From: Pseudomonas karstica
GTDB lineage: Bacteria; Pseudomonadota; Gammaproteobacteria; Pseudomonadales; Pseudomonadaceae
Direction: 5' to 3'
Assembly (NCBI RefSeq): GCF_009707515.1
Contig: NZ_WLYI01000015.1
Coordinates: forward strand, 1-64,000
Length of the DNA: 64,000 nucleotides
In this document: positions 46,608-56,021 of the stretch, piece by piece
Position numbering within the stretch: position 1 is the stretch's first letter
How the letters are laid out: the number at the start of each line of letters is the position of its first letter
Notes under the pieces: generated by a model
What the model was told of the DNA's origin: nothing
Database searches by the model: none
The model's input: only the letters and a program-made list of their open reading frames with translations
Made by a program: the position numbers and the translations under genes

Positions 46608-46973
46608 CTACTGCAGGTTAGTGATTTTTTCGATGCATTGGCTGGCTTTGCCAAGGCTCTTCACTAACAGTTGCGACATAAGCAAGGAGTTTGAAAGTTC
46701 CTTTGGGTATTTTTTCAGCTCATCCATATTTGCATCTTTACTGATGGCTTTTAAACTTTTGTTCAGGCGGTTTTTTGAGTTGATCAGCTGTTCTGAAGCG
46801 CCCGTTAGCAGGCTTGAGGCTCCCGCGGTTACCGTCGCTGTAATCGGTGGGGATGAGCGCTCGAGTGTTGATGTGAAAAAATCAACATCCGTACTTGATG
46901 TTAAGCTATCAGGTGTTTTGTAAGAAGATTGGGGACCAGTGCGCCCGGGTGAAATATATTCGTCTATGCGCAT
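46608..46973 (-). CDS. hrpB: HrpB/SctI, inner rod protein
   Basis: A 121-residue protein resembling the HrpB/YscI inner rod. The C-terminal helix carries LLMSQLLVKSLGKASQCIEKITNLQ, the family's most conserved part. The N-terminal half is Ser/Thr-rich and likely disordered. It sits directly upstream of hrcJ, as in P. syringae. No harpin gene hrpZ lies between it and the pilin candidate. Confidence 0.85.
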   Translation of the reverse strand: MRIDEYISPGRTGPQSSYKTPDSLTSSTDVDFFTSTLERSSPPITATVTAGASSLLTGASEQLINSKNRLNKSLKAISKDANMDELKKYPKELSNSLLMSQLLVKSLGKASQCIEKITNLQ

Positions 46974-47041
46974 GTGAAATCCGTTGTGTGAAGGTTGGTA
47001 GGGCTATTGAAGAAGGCATGCAAAAGTTACTGAGAGGTGGG

Positions 47042-47073
47042 CATCTCCCCCGATTAATTAATGAGGGGAGATG
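47042..47073. repeat. Hairpin between pilin candidate and hrpB
   Basis: CATCTCCCC and GGGGAGATG form a nine-bp stem around an AT-rich loop (CGATTAATTAATGA). It lies six bp past the stop of the pilin candidate and has no T run, so it could be an attenuator or an mRNA-stabilising 3' end letting the pilin be made in excess. Confidence 0.6.
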
Positions 47074-47079
47074 AGTGTG

Positions 47080-47283
47080 TTAACGCAGTTCTTTAACGTA
47101 TGTAGATAGGTTGTTCTGTCGCTTAGCTTTGGTGGACAACTCCATGCCTTCAACTTGGGCCTGCTCCGCGTCAGCTGTTGCCCCAGCCTGGCCCCCGCCA
47201 GAGCGAGAACCTGTGGCGTAGGAGGCGGAGGATGGGTTGGAATTGTAGCCATATGAGGGGGCGTATGAACCGATAGCCGACAT
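47080..47283 (-). CDS. Candidate Hrp pilus subunit (HrpA-like by position)
   Basis: A 67-residue protein, rich in Gly, Ser, Ala and Tyr in the first half (SYATGSRSGGGQAGATADAE) and helical and charged in the second (VEGMELSTKAKRQNNLSTYV). I see no clear sequence match to P. syringae HrpA from memory. It sits where hrpA lies in Hrp1 systems: right after an hrp box and first in the operon with hrpB-hrcJ-hrpD-hrpE. The size suits a T3SS filament protein. GGAG precedes the ATG. Function is inferred from context. Confidence 0.65.
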   Translation of the reverse strand: MSAIGSYAPSYGYNSNPSSASYATGSRSGGGQAGATADAEQAQVEGMELSTKAKRQNNLSTYVKELR

Positions 47284-47373
47284 AGTTAATCTCCAGGAAT
47301 CTAATGTTTAAGTTTGTACGCGATTAGCTGGCGCTAAAGTATAAATGCTACTTAATATTGGCCAGCCTATGAA

Positions 47374-47401
47374 TATGTGGTTTCAAGGAAAAAGTAGTTC
47401 C
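47374..47401 (-). promoter_or_regulatory. hrp box of the pilin-hrpB operon (variant)
   Basis: On the minus strand GGAACT, a 15-bp spacer and CCACATA. One base differs from the consensus in the -35-like half. It is about 90 bp upstream of the 47283 start, leaving a long 5' leader, as is typical for pilin genes. Confidence 0.82.
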
Positions 47402-47478
47402 TTATTCTGCTCTCTTACATGTTTCAAATTGTGTTGCGGTCATGCTGTGTGCTTGATTGTGTGCTCTATTTCGAGACG

Positions 47479-48402
47479 TCAACTCAGGGATATTTCCAGT
47501 TGTTTCATTCGGTAATAGAGCGTGCGCTTTGCAATCCCCAGATCCACCGCCACGTTATCAACACAATGAGCATGACGGCGCAATGACTCCTCAATCAGCG
47601 ACTTCTCGATTTGCTGTAGCCGCTCTTTGAGGCTCATTTCTATGTCTTGGCGCTCTAGCACAGGTAAAGAGAGGGGTGGCAACCCTAGGACGAAGCGCTT
47701 GGCCGTCGAACGTAGCTCGCGGATGTTGCCCATCCAGGGATGGCACAGCAATTGTTGAAGCAGGGCGCTGGGGGGGATCGAAACGAGGTACTTAAAATAC
47801 TCGGCCTCTTGGCGGATCATGTTCAAGAACAGGGGGATGATGCGCTCACGTTGATTCCGCAGTGCAGGTAGGCTGATGTTAACCACGCTCAGGCGAAAGT
47901 ACAGGTCGCGCCTGAAGACGCCTTGCTCGACCATTTCATGCAGCGATTGCTGGGCGGATGCGATAACGCGCATGTCCACAGGGATAAATCGGGTCGAACC
48001 CAAGCGTTCAACGCCCCGGGATTCCAGCACCCGTAACAGCTTGGCTTGTAGGGGAAGCGGCATGCTGTCTATTTCATCGAGGTACAACGTGCCCAAGTGT
48101 GCTGTCTCGATAAAACCTGCCCGTGATTGCATCGCACCGGTATAGGCACCGCTGTTGACGCCGAATAGCTGGCTTTCGGCAAGGGTTTCCGGTATCGCGG
48201 CACAGTTGACGGCTACGAAACTGCCCCGTCGCTGAGATAAGCGATGGATACGTTGAGCAAGTGTATCTTTACCGGTACCTGTTTCTCCCAGTAGCAGAAT
48301 GTCGATGTTTAGCGGAGCAGCATTGTTGACAGTGGCTTCGATGATTGGACATTCAGTGAACGGGGAGTCTGTTGTCTCCTCATTTTGATAGGAGGCCGAC
48401 AT
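47479..48402 (-). CDS. hrpS: HrpS-type sigma-54 enhancer-binding protein (RspR-like)
   Basis: A 307-residue bacterial enhancer-binding protein without a receiver domain, as in HrpR/HrpS. AAA+ core: Walker A GETGTGKD at about 37-44, the sigma-54-contact loop as SGAYTGAMQ (Tyr in place of the usual Phe) at about 84-92, Walker B TLYLDEID, and the arginine finger region FRRDLYFRLSVV. The C-terminal Fis-like helix-turn-helix covers about 275-305 (VAVDLGIAKRTLYYRM). Only one such gene is present. It should activate hrpL. GGAGCAAT precedes the ATG. Confidence 0.92.
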   Translation of the reverse strand: MSASYQNEETTDSPFTECPIIEATVNNAAPLNIDILLLGETGTGKDTLAQRIHRLSQRRGSFVAVNCAAIPETLAESQLFGVNSGAYTGAMQSRAGFIETAHLGTLYLDEIDSMPLPLQAKLLRVLESRGVERLGSTRFIPVDMRVIASAQQSLHEMVEQGVFRRDLYFRLSVVNISLPALRNQRERIIPLFLNMIRQEAEYFKYLVSIPPSALLQQLLCHPWMGNIRELRSTAKRFVLGLPPLSLPVLERQDIEMSLKERLQQIEKSLIEESLRRHAHCVDNVAVDLGIAKRTLYYRMKQLEISLS

Positions 48403-48808
48403 GTTATTGCTCCAATACGGTTGTCGCTCCGCGATTGTCAGAGTCGTGGATGAGTGCCAGTCAGTAGATCGGAAGTTATCAACTTTGTCACCGTTAATGG
48501 TGAGATGAATTGGGTCGATGTTGTGTACGAAAAATTTGAAATTGGTGGTGATAAAAAGCAGTCAAATATTTGTCAAGAGTGAAATCTTCAACATGGGTAA
48601 GGGGAATCTTAATGTGGGTGAGTTTTTTTTTAAGTTTTAATGTTTAGTGTTTTAGGGTGGATATTTTTTCTTGTGTTTCTAGTGGGTTGCTTATGTAAGT
48701 AAAGTGTATGAGGACATTATTGCCTGACTCTATTTTATGCCCACAAAAAAACCGATGCAGAGCATCGGTTTTTTGGTTGCGGCGAAACCGCAAGTGACGT
48801 TTAAATGT
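48403..48808. other. AT-rich region upstream of hrpS, ending at the ychF terminator
   Basis: About 400 bp without a gene. The part from about 48420 to 48740 is clearly AT-richer than the rest of the window and should hold the hrpS promoter. TCACC-GTTAAT-GGTGA at 48488-48503 is a possible operator. The right end is the ychF terminator. Confidence 0.6.
48743..48774. terminator. Terminator of the ychF operon
   Basis: AACCGATGC-AGA-GCATCGGTT flanked by A7 on the left and TTTT on the right, just past the ychF stop on the minus strand; it could work in both directions. Confidence 0.88.
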
Positions 48809-49909
48809 TTAAACGTTAAAGCGGAAGTGCATCACGTCGCCATCCTTGACGATGTATTCCTTGCCTTCCAGGCGCCATTTACCGGCTTCCTTGGCACCGG
48901 CTTCACCCTTGAACTGGATGAAGTCGTTGTAGGCGATGACTTCGGCACGGATAAAGCCTTTTTCGAAGTCGGTGTGGATCACGCCAGCCGCTTGCGGTGC
49001 GGTGGCACCGACCTTGACGGTCCAGGCGCGGACCTCTTCGACACCCGCGGTGAAGTAGGTCTGCAGGTGCAGCATTTCGTAGCCCGCGCGGATCACACGG
49101 TTCAGGCCAGGCTCTTCCAGGCCCAGGGCCTCAAGGAACATGTCTTTTTCTTCGCCATCATCCAGTTCGGCGATCTCTGCTTCGATCTTGTTGCACACCG
49201 GTACAACCATTGCGCCTTCTTCTTCGGCAATGGCCTTGACCACGTCGAGCAACGGGTTGTTGTCGAAACCGTCTTCTGCCACGTTGGCAATGTACATTAC
49301 CGGCTTGGTGGTCAGCAGGTGGAAGCCACGGATCACCGTCTTTTCGTCGGTGCTCATGCTCTTCATCAGGCTGCGTGCCGGCTTGCCCAAGGTGAAGTGC
49401 GCGATCAGTTGCTCCAGCAAGGCTTTCTGGACTACTGCGTCCTTGTCACCGCCCTTGGCATTGCGAGTGACTTTCTGCAGTTGCTTCTCGCAGCTGTCGA
49501 GGTCGGCAAAAATCAGTTCCAGGTCGATGATCTCGATGTCGCGTTTCGGGTCGACGCTGTTGGAAACGTGGATCACGTTCTCGTCTTCAAAGCAGCGGAC
49601 CACGTGGGCGATAGCATCGGTTTCGCGGATGTTGGCCAGAAACTTATTGCCCAGGCCTTCACCTTTCGACGCACCGGCCACCAAGCCAGCGATGTCGACG
49701 AACTCCATGGTGGTCGGCAAGATACGCTTGGGATTGACGATGGCCGCCAGCGCTTCCAGGCGTGGGTCAGGCATCGGCACGATACCGGTGTTCGGTTCGA
49801 TGGTGCAGAACGGGAAGTTCTCCGCTGCAATACCGGACTTGGTCAGGGCGTTGAACAGGGTGGACTTGCCGACGTTGGGCAGGCCGACGATGCCGCAATT
49901 GAATCCCAT
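48809..49909 (-). CDS. ychF: YchF, redox-regulated ribosome-associated ATPase
   Basis: A 366-residue Obg-like P-loop ATPase. It has G1 GLPNVGKST (about 8-16), switch [20 protein letters not shown], the NxxE-type NKIEAE, and a C-terminal TGS domain (about 278-365). The ATG at 49909 (MGFNCGIVG) is chosen; the reading upstream runs into the pth gene gap. It follows pth after 23 bp and is an anchor of the core block. Confidence 0.96.
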   Translation of the reverse strand: MGFNCGIVGLPNVGKSTLFNALTKSGIAAENFPFCTIEPNTGIVPMPDPRLEALAAIVNPKRILPTTMEFVDIAGLVAGASKGEGLGNKFLANIRETDAIAHVVRCFEDENVIHVSNSVDPKRDIEIIDLELIFADLDSCEKQLQKVTRNAKGGDKDAVVQKALLEQLIAHFTLGKPARSLMKSMSTDEKTVIRGFHLLTTKPVMYIANVAEDGFDNNPLLDVVKAIAEEEGAMVVPVCNKIEAEIAELDDGEEKDMFLEALGLEEPGLNRVIRAGYEMLHLQTYFTAGVEEVRAWTVKVGATAPQAAGVIHTDFEKGFIRAEVIAYNDFIQFKGEAGAKEAGKWRLEGKEYIVKDGDVMHFRFNV

Positions 49910-49932
49910 GGTGTTTCCCCTCGGGTAAAGAG

Positions 49933-50517
49933 TCAGGCCTTTTGGCTGTGCAGGTTTTTCATCGCGCGGTTCCATTCACCGGCGAAGATATCCGGCAGCA
50001 CGCCGAGGGCAAAGTCGATGCTGGCATCGAGTTTTTCCTGTTCGGCGCGTGGCGCACGACCCAGGACAAAATTTGAAACCATACTGGCAACACCTGGGTG
50101 GCCAATGCCGAGCCGCAGGCGGTAAAAGGTATTCTGATTGCCCAACTGCGCGATGATGTCCCGCAGGCCATTATGACCCCCATGGCCGCCGCCTTGCTTG
50201 AGCTTGGCAACGCCGGGTGGCAGGTCCAGTTCGTCATGGGCCACCAGGATTTCTTCGGGTTTGATCCGGAAGAAGCCCGCAAGCGCCGCGACAGCCTGGC
50301 CGCTGCGGTTCATGTAGGTGGTGGGAATCAGTAGGCGAACATCCTGACCCTGATGCGAGAAGCGTCCGGTCAGGCCAAAATATTTGCGATCGGCCACAAG
50401 GTTGATGCCTTGGGCGTGGGCGATGCGCTCAACAAAAAGGGCCCCCGCGTTATGCCGGGTCTGTTCGTATTCGGCGCCTGGATTTCCCAGGCCAACGATC
50501 AGTTTGATGGCAGTCAC
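49933..50517 (-). CDS. pth: Peptidyl-tRNA hydrolase
   Basis: A 194-residue Pth. It has [27 protein letters not shown] with the catalytic His22, [17 protein letters not shown], and the [13 protein letters not shown] tRNA-binding block at about 112-124. It recycles peptidyl-tRNA. It lies between rplY and ychF, the usual Pseudomonas order. Confidence 0.97.
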   Translation of the reverse strand: MTAIKLIVGLGNPGAEYEQTRHNAGALFVERIAHAQGINLVADRKYFGLTGRFSHQGQDVRLLIPTTYMNRSGQAVAALAGFFRIKPEEILVAHDELDLPPGVAKLKQGGGHGGHNGLRDIIAQLGNQNTFYRLRLGIGHPGVASMVSNFVLGRAPRAEQEKLDASIDFALGVLPDIFAGEWNRAMKNLHSQKA

Positions 50518-50685
50518 GACAGGGGCCCTTCCTTTGGAGTTGTGGATAACATCGCCGCAACCTGGGTGCGGCGAAAGTGGACGACAAGAGCTAACTTATC
50601 CAGAGATAAACTTCGCGTTATCGCCCGCTTTCTCGCTACGTTTCGGTCCGCGATGTTTCCTCAAGCTCCAGCGTTACAGAGTGAA

Positions 50686-51285
50686 TTACTCTGCAGCGGT
50701 TTCTTCAGCTTCTGGAGCAACACGTGGAGCGTGGACGTTGGCAACAGCCTTGTCATCACCGTGAGCCAGAGCAACAAACTCAACGCCTTTAGGGGCTTTG
50801 AGGTCGGACAGGTGAATGATCGAACCGACTTCAGCATTGCTCAGGTCGACTTCGATGAACTCAGGCAGGTCTTTTGGCAGGCAGCTCACTTCGATCTCAG
50901 CGGTAACGTGCGAAATTTCGCCGCCTTTCTTGATCGGAGCAGCTTCGCCCACGAAGTGTACAGGCACGATAGCGGTCAGTTTCTGACCAGCTACAACGCG
51001 TACGAAGTCAGCGTGCAGCACGTGGCCTTTAGCTGGGTGACGTTGCAGCGCCTTGATGATGACGTTCTGCTTGGTACCACCAACGCTCAGCTCGATGATG
51101 TGGCTGTAAGCCGCTTCGTTTTCGAGCAGTTTGGCGATTTCCTTGGCCAGCATGCTGATGGATTCAGGGGCTTTGTCGCCACCGTACACTACAGCTGGAA
51201 CCAGGCTTGCGAGACGACGCAGGCGGCGGCTCGCACCTTTCCCCAGGTCGGAACGCAGTTCAGCATTCAAAGTAAAGTCGTTCAT
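50686..51285 (-). CDS. rplY: 50S ribosomal protein L25 (CTC form)
   Basis: A 199-residue L25/CTC protein: an N-terminal 5S rRNA-binding domain (about 1-95, [20 protein letters not shown]) and a C-terminal extension (about 96-199) ending in Glu-rich residues. The ATG at 51285 (MNDFTLNAE) is chosen over an upstream in-frame ATG at 51309, with GGAGATAC before it. Confidence 0.96.
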   Translation of the reverse strand: MNDFTLNAELRSDLGKGASRRLRRLASLVPAVVYGGDKAPESISMLAKEIAKLLENEAAYSHIIELSVGGTKQNVIIKALQRHPAKGHVLHADFVRVVAGQKLTAIVPVHFVGEAAPIKKGGEISHVTAEIEVSCLPKDLPEFIEVDLSNAEVGSIIHLSDLKAPKGVEFVALAHGDDKAVANVHAPRVAPEAEETAAE

Positions 51286-51350
51286 GTTGTATCTCCAAAA
51301 TAACCACATTCGCCCCAGCGTTTGCGACCAGCGCTAAAGGCGATATGGGC

Positions 51351-51392
51351 AAAAAAGCCCCGCCCCAACAGAATGCTGGGGCGGGGCGCTTT
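51351..51392 (-). terminator. Rho-independent terminator of prs
   Basis: GCCCCGCCCCAGC...TTGGGGCGGGGC on the minus strand followed by TTTTTT, between prs and rplY. It separates the two genes into different transcripts, at least in part. Confidence 0.88.
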
Positions 51393-51422
51393 TCGTCAGC
51401 GAGATGTTGCCAAGGTTTACCC

Positions 51423-52364
51423 TTAACGGAACATCGCGCTGATCGATTCTTCATTGCTGATGCGGCGAACCGCTTCGGCAACTACCGGTGCGATATCCAG
51501 TTGGCGGATACGCGTACAGGCTTGAGCTGCAGCGGACAACGGGATGGTGTTGGTCACCACCAGTTCGTCCAGCATAGAGTTCTCGATGTTCTCGATCGCT
51601 CGGCCCGACAGCACAGGGTGTGTGCAGTAGGCGAAGACTTTTGCCGCACCATGCTCTTTCAAGGCTTTTGCCGCGTGGCACAGGGTGCCGGCGGTATCGA
51701 CCATGTCATCGACCAGAATACAGGTACGCCCTTCGACATCACCGATGATATGCATCACTTCAGAGTGATTGGCTTTCTCGCGGCGTTTGTCGATGATCCC
51801 GAGGTCCACGCCCAGGGATTTGGCGACAGCCCGTGCACGCACGACGCCACCAATGTCCGGGGACACGATCATCAGGTTTTCAAAGCGCTGGTCTTCGATG
51901 TCATCCACCAGAACGGGGGAGCCGTAGATGTTATCTACTGGAATATCGAAGAACCCCTGGATTTGGTCAGCGTGCAGGTCAACCGTGAGCACACGGTCGA
52001 TACCTACCACGGTCAGCATGTCAGCAACGACTTTCGCGCTGATGGCCACACGTGCGGAACGCGGACGGCGATCCTGGCGGGCATAACCAAAGTAAGGGAT
52101 TACAGCTGTGATTCGAGTCGCTGAGGAGCGGCGGAAGGCATCAGCCATCACGACGAGTTCCATCAGGTTATCGTTGGTCGGAGCGCAAGTCGGCTGAATA
52201 ATGAAGACATCTTTACCGCGGACGTTTTCATTGATCTCGGCTGTAATTTCGCCATCGGAAAATTTACCGACAGAGATGTCACCGAGAGGGATATGCAGCT
52301 GACGTACGACACGTCGAGCCAGATCGGGGTTGGCGTTCCCCGTAAAGACCATCATCTTGGACAC
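51423..52364 (-). CDS. prs: Ribose-phosphate pyrophosphokinase
   Basis: A 313-residue PRPP synthase. It has [25 protein letters not shown] at about 36-60, [31 protein letters not shown] and the PRPP loop [11 protein letters not shown] at about 217-227. It makes PRPP for nucleotides, His and Trp. It lies downstream of tRNA-Gln and ispE. Confidence 0.97.
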   Translation of the reverse strand: MSKMMVFTGNANPDLARRVVRQLHIPLGDISVGKFSDGEITAEINENVRGKDVFIIQPTCAPTNDNLMELVVMADAFRRSSATRITAVIPYFGYARQDRRPRSARVAISAKVVADMLTVVGIDRVLTVDLHADQIQGFFDIPVDNIYGSPVLVDDIEDQRFENLMIVSPDIGGVVRARAVAKSLGVDLGIIDKRREKANHSEVMHIIGDVEGRTCILVDDMVDTAGTLCHAAKALKEHGAAKVFAYCTHPVLSGRAIENIENSMLDELVVTNTIPLSAAAQACTRIRQLDIAPVVAEAVRRISNEESISAMFR

Positions 52365-52409
52365 GCGCAGTACCTAGAGGCTGAGGGTAACCTGGATGAG
52401 TATAGAAAA

Positions 52410-52484
52410 TGGCAGGGGCGGCTGGATTCGAACCAACGCATGGCAGGATCAAAACCTGCTGCCTTACCGCTTGGCGACGCCCCT
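52410..52484 (-). tRNA. tRNA-Gln (anticodon UUG)
   Basis: 75 nt including encoded CCA. Acceptor stem AGGGGCG/CGCCCCT, anticodon loop TTTTGAT (UUG), and T arm GTTCGAATC are present. It sits in the 157-bp gap between ispE and prs on the same strand and is probably cut from the shared transcript. Confidence 0.96.
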
Positions 52485-52521
52485 GTATCTGTTGCAACGA
52501 GTGCCCAGCACCCGGTTCCTT

Positions 52522-53373
52522 TTAGAGCAGACTTTGCAGCTTGCGATGCAACATCGAAACGTTGCTTCCCTTTGCTACAAACCCTGTAAGGGTCTCTGTA
52601 AGAAGGGCCGAGACTTTATCAGCTTCAGCTTTGCTTGGGAAGCCCCCAAACACACAACTTCCAGTTCCGGTTAATTTTGCTTCGGTAAATTTACCTAACA
52701 AATTCAAAGCGTTACGTACCTCTGGATAACGCCTTGCTACAACCGGTAAGCAGTCATTTCGACTGTTTCCCTTGGGAACGGGGCGCACTTTAATGGGAGG
52801 AGAGTTACGTGTCAACAGCGGATCTGAAAAAATTTCTGCTGTACTTACAGATACTTGCGGGACAAGCACGACATACCACGGCTCTTCGGGGTCTACAGGG
52901 GTGAGTTTCTCTCCCACACCCTCGGCAAAAGCTGCGTGCCCGCGTACGAAAACCGGGACGTCGGCGCCCAGGGTCAGGCCCAGCGTGGCCAGGCGATCCT
53001 CGTCCCATCCCAGTTGCCACAAGTGATTCAGTCCGAGCAAAGTTGTCGCGGCATTCGAACTGCCACCGCCGATGCCTCCCCCCATTGGCAGGATTTTATC
53101 GATCCAGATATCAATGCCCTGGGAGCAGCCGGATTGTTCCTGAAGTTTTTTCGCGGCTTTCACGATGAGGTTGCTGTCGTGAGGCACGTCTTCGAATTCG
53201 GTGTGCAGTTGAATCACGCCGTCGTCGCGAGTAGCGAAGGTCAATTCATCGCCGTAGTCGAGAAATTGAAACAGCGTCTGCAACTCGTGGTAGCCGTCTT
53301 CACGGCGACCGAGGATGTGCAGCATCAGATTGAGCTTGGCCGGGGAGGGGAGCGTCAGGCGTTGAGTGTTCAT
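52522..53373 (-). CDS. ispE: 4-diphosphocytidyl-2-C-methyl-D-erythritol kinase
   Basis: A 283-residue GHMP kinase of the MEP isoprenoid pathway. It has [30 protein letters not shown] at the N-terminus, ATP-binding [21 protein letters not shown] at about 92-112, and [12 protein letters not shown] near the C-terminus. It follows lolB after two bases, the lolB-ispE arrangement common in gammaproteobacteria. Confidence 0.96.
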   Translation of the reverse strand: MNTQRLTLPSPAKLNLMLHILGRREDGYHELQTLFQFLDYGDELTFATRDDGVIQLHTEFEDVPHDSNLIVKAAKKLQEQSGCSQGIDIWIDKILPMGGGIGGGSSNAATTLLGLNHLWQLGWDEDRLATLGLTLGADVPVFVRGHAAFAEGVGEKLTPVDPEEPWYVVLVPQVSVSTAEIFSDPLLTRNSPPIKVRPVPKGNSRNDCLPVVARRYPEVRNALNLLGKFTEAKLTGTGSCVFGGFPSKAEADKVSALLTETLTGFVAKGSNVSMLHRKLQSLL

Positions 53374-53374
53374 C

Positions 53375-53992
53375 TCATTGCCCCAGTTTGCGCGGTTGCC
53401 AGTCCTTGATCACCAGCGTGACGTCAAGGTTGGTCCCGTGCAGCTTGATGCGGTCGGGCAGCCAATAACCGTTCTGTTGCGCATAGCTCAAGTACTCGAC
53501 TTGCCAGCCATCCTGCTCCAATGATGCCAGGCGACTATCTCCGTTCAGGCTCAGGCGACTCTTGCTGTCGGGTGCAGGCAAGCCGCGAACCCACCAGACC
53601 AGGTGCGAAACCGGCAGTTTCCAGCCCATCTGTTCTTCCAGCAGGGCTTCCGGCGATGACGCTTCGTAGCGGCCCTGGTTGGCCACTTCGAGGCTCACCT
53701 GCCCCGGTCGACCGGTCAGGCGCGCAGCTCCACGGCCCAGGGGCCCGGAGAGACGAATATCGTAGTAGTCCTGGCGTTGTAGCCAGAACAAGGTGCCGCT
53801 GCCCGAATCCTTCGGGGCGCGAATGCCGACTTTGCCATTGATCTGCCAGCCATCGAGGCTGCTCAGTTGGTCCTTGTGCTCTCGCCATTGCGCCGGGTTG
53901 CCTTGACCTTCAACGGATTCTCGGGCGCCGAAGCCCGCACAACCGGCGAGTAGGGCGATAAAGCTGAAAACGATAACGTGGCGCAAAAACAT
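53375..53992 (-). CDS. lolB: LolB, outer-membrane lipoprotein receptor
   Basis: A 205-residue lipoprotein with signal ending LLAGC (Cys18) and the LolB fold ([30 protein letters not shown], then [10 protein letters not shown] and [16 protein letters not shown]). It accepts lipoproteins from LolA and inserts them into the outer membrane. It lies between the TPR lipoprotein gene and ispE. Confidence 0.95.
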   Translation of the reverse strand: MFLRHVIVFSFIALLAGCAGFGARESVEGQGNPAQWREHKDQLSSLDGWQINGKVGIRAPKDSGSGTLFWLQRQDYYDIRLSGPLGRGAARLTGRPGQVSLEVANQGRYEASSPEALLEEQMGWKLPVSHLVWWVRGLPAPDSKSRLSLNGDSRLASLEQDGWQVEYLSYAQQNGYWLPDRIKLHGTNLDVTLVIKDWQPRKLGQ

Positions 53993-53996
53993 AGGC

Positions 53997-55721
53997 TTAA
54001 AGGGTCTCGGATCCGGTCAAGCGCTTGATGGTGCTGCGCAGGATAGGGCTGTCGGGTTGGTCTTTGAGGAACTTGCCCCAGATTTGCCTGGCTTCGCGTT
54101 GTTTGCCCTGGGCCCAAAGCACTTCGCCCAGGTGAGCGGCGACTTCCTGGTCGGGAAAGCGTTCAAGCGCCTGGCGTAGCAGGCGTTCGGCTTCATCCAG
54201 ATTGCCCAGGCGGTAATTCACCCAACCCAGGCTGTCGAGGATGGCCGGGTCTTGCGGGTTGAGTTGATACGCCTGTTCGATCAAGACTTTGGCCTCGGCA
54301 TAGCGCGTTGTACGGTCGGACAAGGTATAGCCCAGGGCGTTCAGTGCCATGGCGTTGTCCGGATCGCGCTTGATGATCAGGCGCAGGTCTTTTTCCATCT
54401 GCGGCAGGTCGTTGCGTTTTTCCGCTTGCATGGCGCGGGTGTACAACAGGTTCAAGTCGTCCGGGTATTGCAGCAACGCTTGTTGCAACAGTTTCCAGGC
54501 GCGATCGCCCTGATTGTTGGCGGACAGGGTTTCAGCCTGGATCAGGTATAGCTGAATCGCGTAGTCCGGATCGGCATCCCGTGCGGCAGCCAGGCGCTTT
54601 TCAGCTTCGTCGGTGCGACCGTGGCTCATCAGGATATCGGCCTGGCGCAATTGCGCGGGCAGGTAATCATTGCCGGGACCGACTTGGGCATATTCGATCA
54701 ATGCGCCTTGTGGGTCATTACGTTCTTCGGCGATGCGCCCCAGGTTCAGGTGCGCCGAGTCGACGTGGGTTTCCCGGGCAATCAGCTCTTCCAGGTAGCC
54801 CTTGGCTTCATCCCAAGCCTTTGCTTCCAGGCATACCAGCGCCAGGGAATAGCGCAGTTCGTCATCGTCCGGGTATTGCTGGACCAGGCTGGCGAATTGC
54901 ACCTTGGCGTCTTCCATGCGGTCTTGTTCAACCAGCAAGCGGGCGTAGGTCAGGCGCAGGCGTTTGTCATCCGGATACTTTTTGATGCTTTGTTCCAGCA
55001 ACGGCAAGGCTTCCTTACCGCGATTGAGGTTCTGCAACAACCGTGCGCGCAGTAGCAGCGGGGCGATTTCACCGTCTTCCGGCGGGTTCTGCTCCAGCAG
55101 CTTCAAGGCCGATTCCGATTCATCATCCTGTTGCAGCAACAAGGCCTTGCCGAAAATCAACTGGCCGTTGTTCGGGTGTTTTTGCAGCAGGCGGTCGAAA
55201 CCCTTCATCAGGCCGTTGCGGGTGTCCTGATCGGTGTCGGCCGCCGACAGCGCGAGAAAATCAAAATGGGTGTCACCCTTGCCTTGCAGGACTTTCTCCA
55301 TATAGACCATGGAGTCGTCATAACGCCCGGCGCGGGCCAATTGGATGGCCGCGGCCCGCTGGGCTTCAAGATCTTGCGGAGCGTTTTTCGCCCAGATCAG
55401 CGAAGTATCCAGCGCGGCCTGATCAGCCCCCAGGTACTCGGCAATGCGAAACGCCCGCTCTGAAATGCCCGGATCCTGGGTATTAATGGCCTGGGTCACG
55501 TAGTTATCCAGGGCAATGTCGAAACGATTGCGCTGGCCAGCCAGCTCCGCGCTCAGCAGGCTGAACACCGTATCTTCACTGAACGAGGAGTAAACCTTGG
55601 GCTTTTCAGGGGCTGGAGTGCTGTCTTCAACCGGCGATGATTCATCCGGAGACACGGGAGCCATGGCCTGGCAGCCGCTGAGGAAGACAAAAGCAAGGAG
55701 CAACGCGGAAGATCTATTCAT
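53997..55721 (-). CDS. TPR-repeat lipoprotein (PA4667-like)
   Basis: A 574-residue lipoprotein: signal ending FLSGC (Cys16), then an acidic Pro/Ser/Glu linker and about ten to twelve TPR repeats (from about residue 60 to the C-terminus, including [36 protein letters not shown]). The equivalent PA4667 lies at the same place beside lolB. TPR lipoproteins usually scaffold envelope assemblies; no specific partner is visible. It is divergent from hemA. Confidence 0.88.
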   Translation of the reverse strand: MNRSSALLLAFVFLSGCQAMAPVSPDESSPVEDSTPAPEKPKVYSSFSEDTVFSLLSAELAGQRNRFDIALDNYVTQAINTQDPGISERAFRIAEYLGADQAALDTSLIWAKNAPQDLEAQRAAAIQLARAGRYDDSMVYMEKVLQGKGDTHFDFLALSAADTDQDTRNGLMKGFDRLLQKHPNNGQLIFGKALLLQQDDESESALKLLEQNPPEDGEIAPLLLRARLLQNLNRGKEALPLLEQSIKKYPDDKRLRLTYARLLVEQDRMEDAKVQFASLVQQYPDDDELRYSLALVCLEAKAWDEAKGYLEELIARETHVDSAHLNLGRIAEERNDPQGALIEYAQVGPGNDYLPAQLRQADILMSHGRTDEAEKRLAAARDADPDYAIQLYLIQAETLSANNQGDRAWKLLQQALLQYPDDLNLLYTRAMQAEKRNDLPQMEKDLRLIIKRDPDNAMALNALGYTLSDRTTRYAEAKVLIEQAYQLNPQDPAILDSLGWVNYRLGNLDEAERLLRQALERFPDQEVAAHLGEVLWAQGKQREARQIWGKFLKDQPDSPILRSTIKRLTGSETL

Positions 55722-56021
55722 ATAGGAGGAGGACGACTAACCTGCGGTCGGATCATCATGACACAAGCCTTCGGTCAAACATAACCGGAGCGCCCTAAAT
55801 GCCTGCTGTACCTGCTGTAGGAGCGCGTTTGCTCGTGAAAAACTCCCAGGCAACGCGTTCACCCAGGGTGTACGCGTTATCGTTGAGGTTTTTCGCGAGC
55901 AAGCGCGCTCCTACAGGTGTGTTTATAGACACAAGGTATTGGGACAATAGACAACTGTGGTTGTTCTGAATCTTTCGAAGTAGGACAATTGGCGGCTTCC
56001 CGACATCATCAGCGATATTGA
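55722..56021. other. Divergent region TPR lipoprotein / hemA
   Basis: 300 bp holding promoters for both genes and one REPIN-like element (55815-55916). No gene or promoter is clear elsewhere in it. Confidence 0.55.
55815..55916. repeat. REPIN-like inverted pair of REP sequences
   Basis: CTGTAGGAGCGCGTTTGCTCGTGAAAAAC and, 40-odd bp on, its near reverse complement GTTTTTCGCGAGCAAGCGCGCTCCTACAG-like. Such GTAGGAGCG...GCTTGCTCGCGA units are characteristic REPs of fluorescent pseudomonads. An inner AACGCG...CGCGTT dyad lies between them. Confidence 0.85.

Noticed and set aside
48737..50125. 462-codon open frame on the plus strand across ychF and pth
   Set aside because: Antisense to two unmistakable core genes; its translation is only the opposite-strand reading of their codons.
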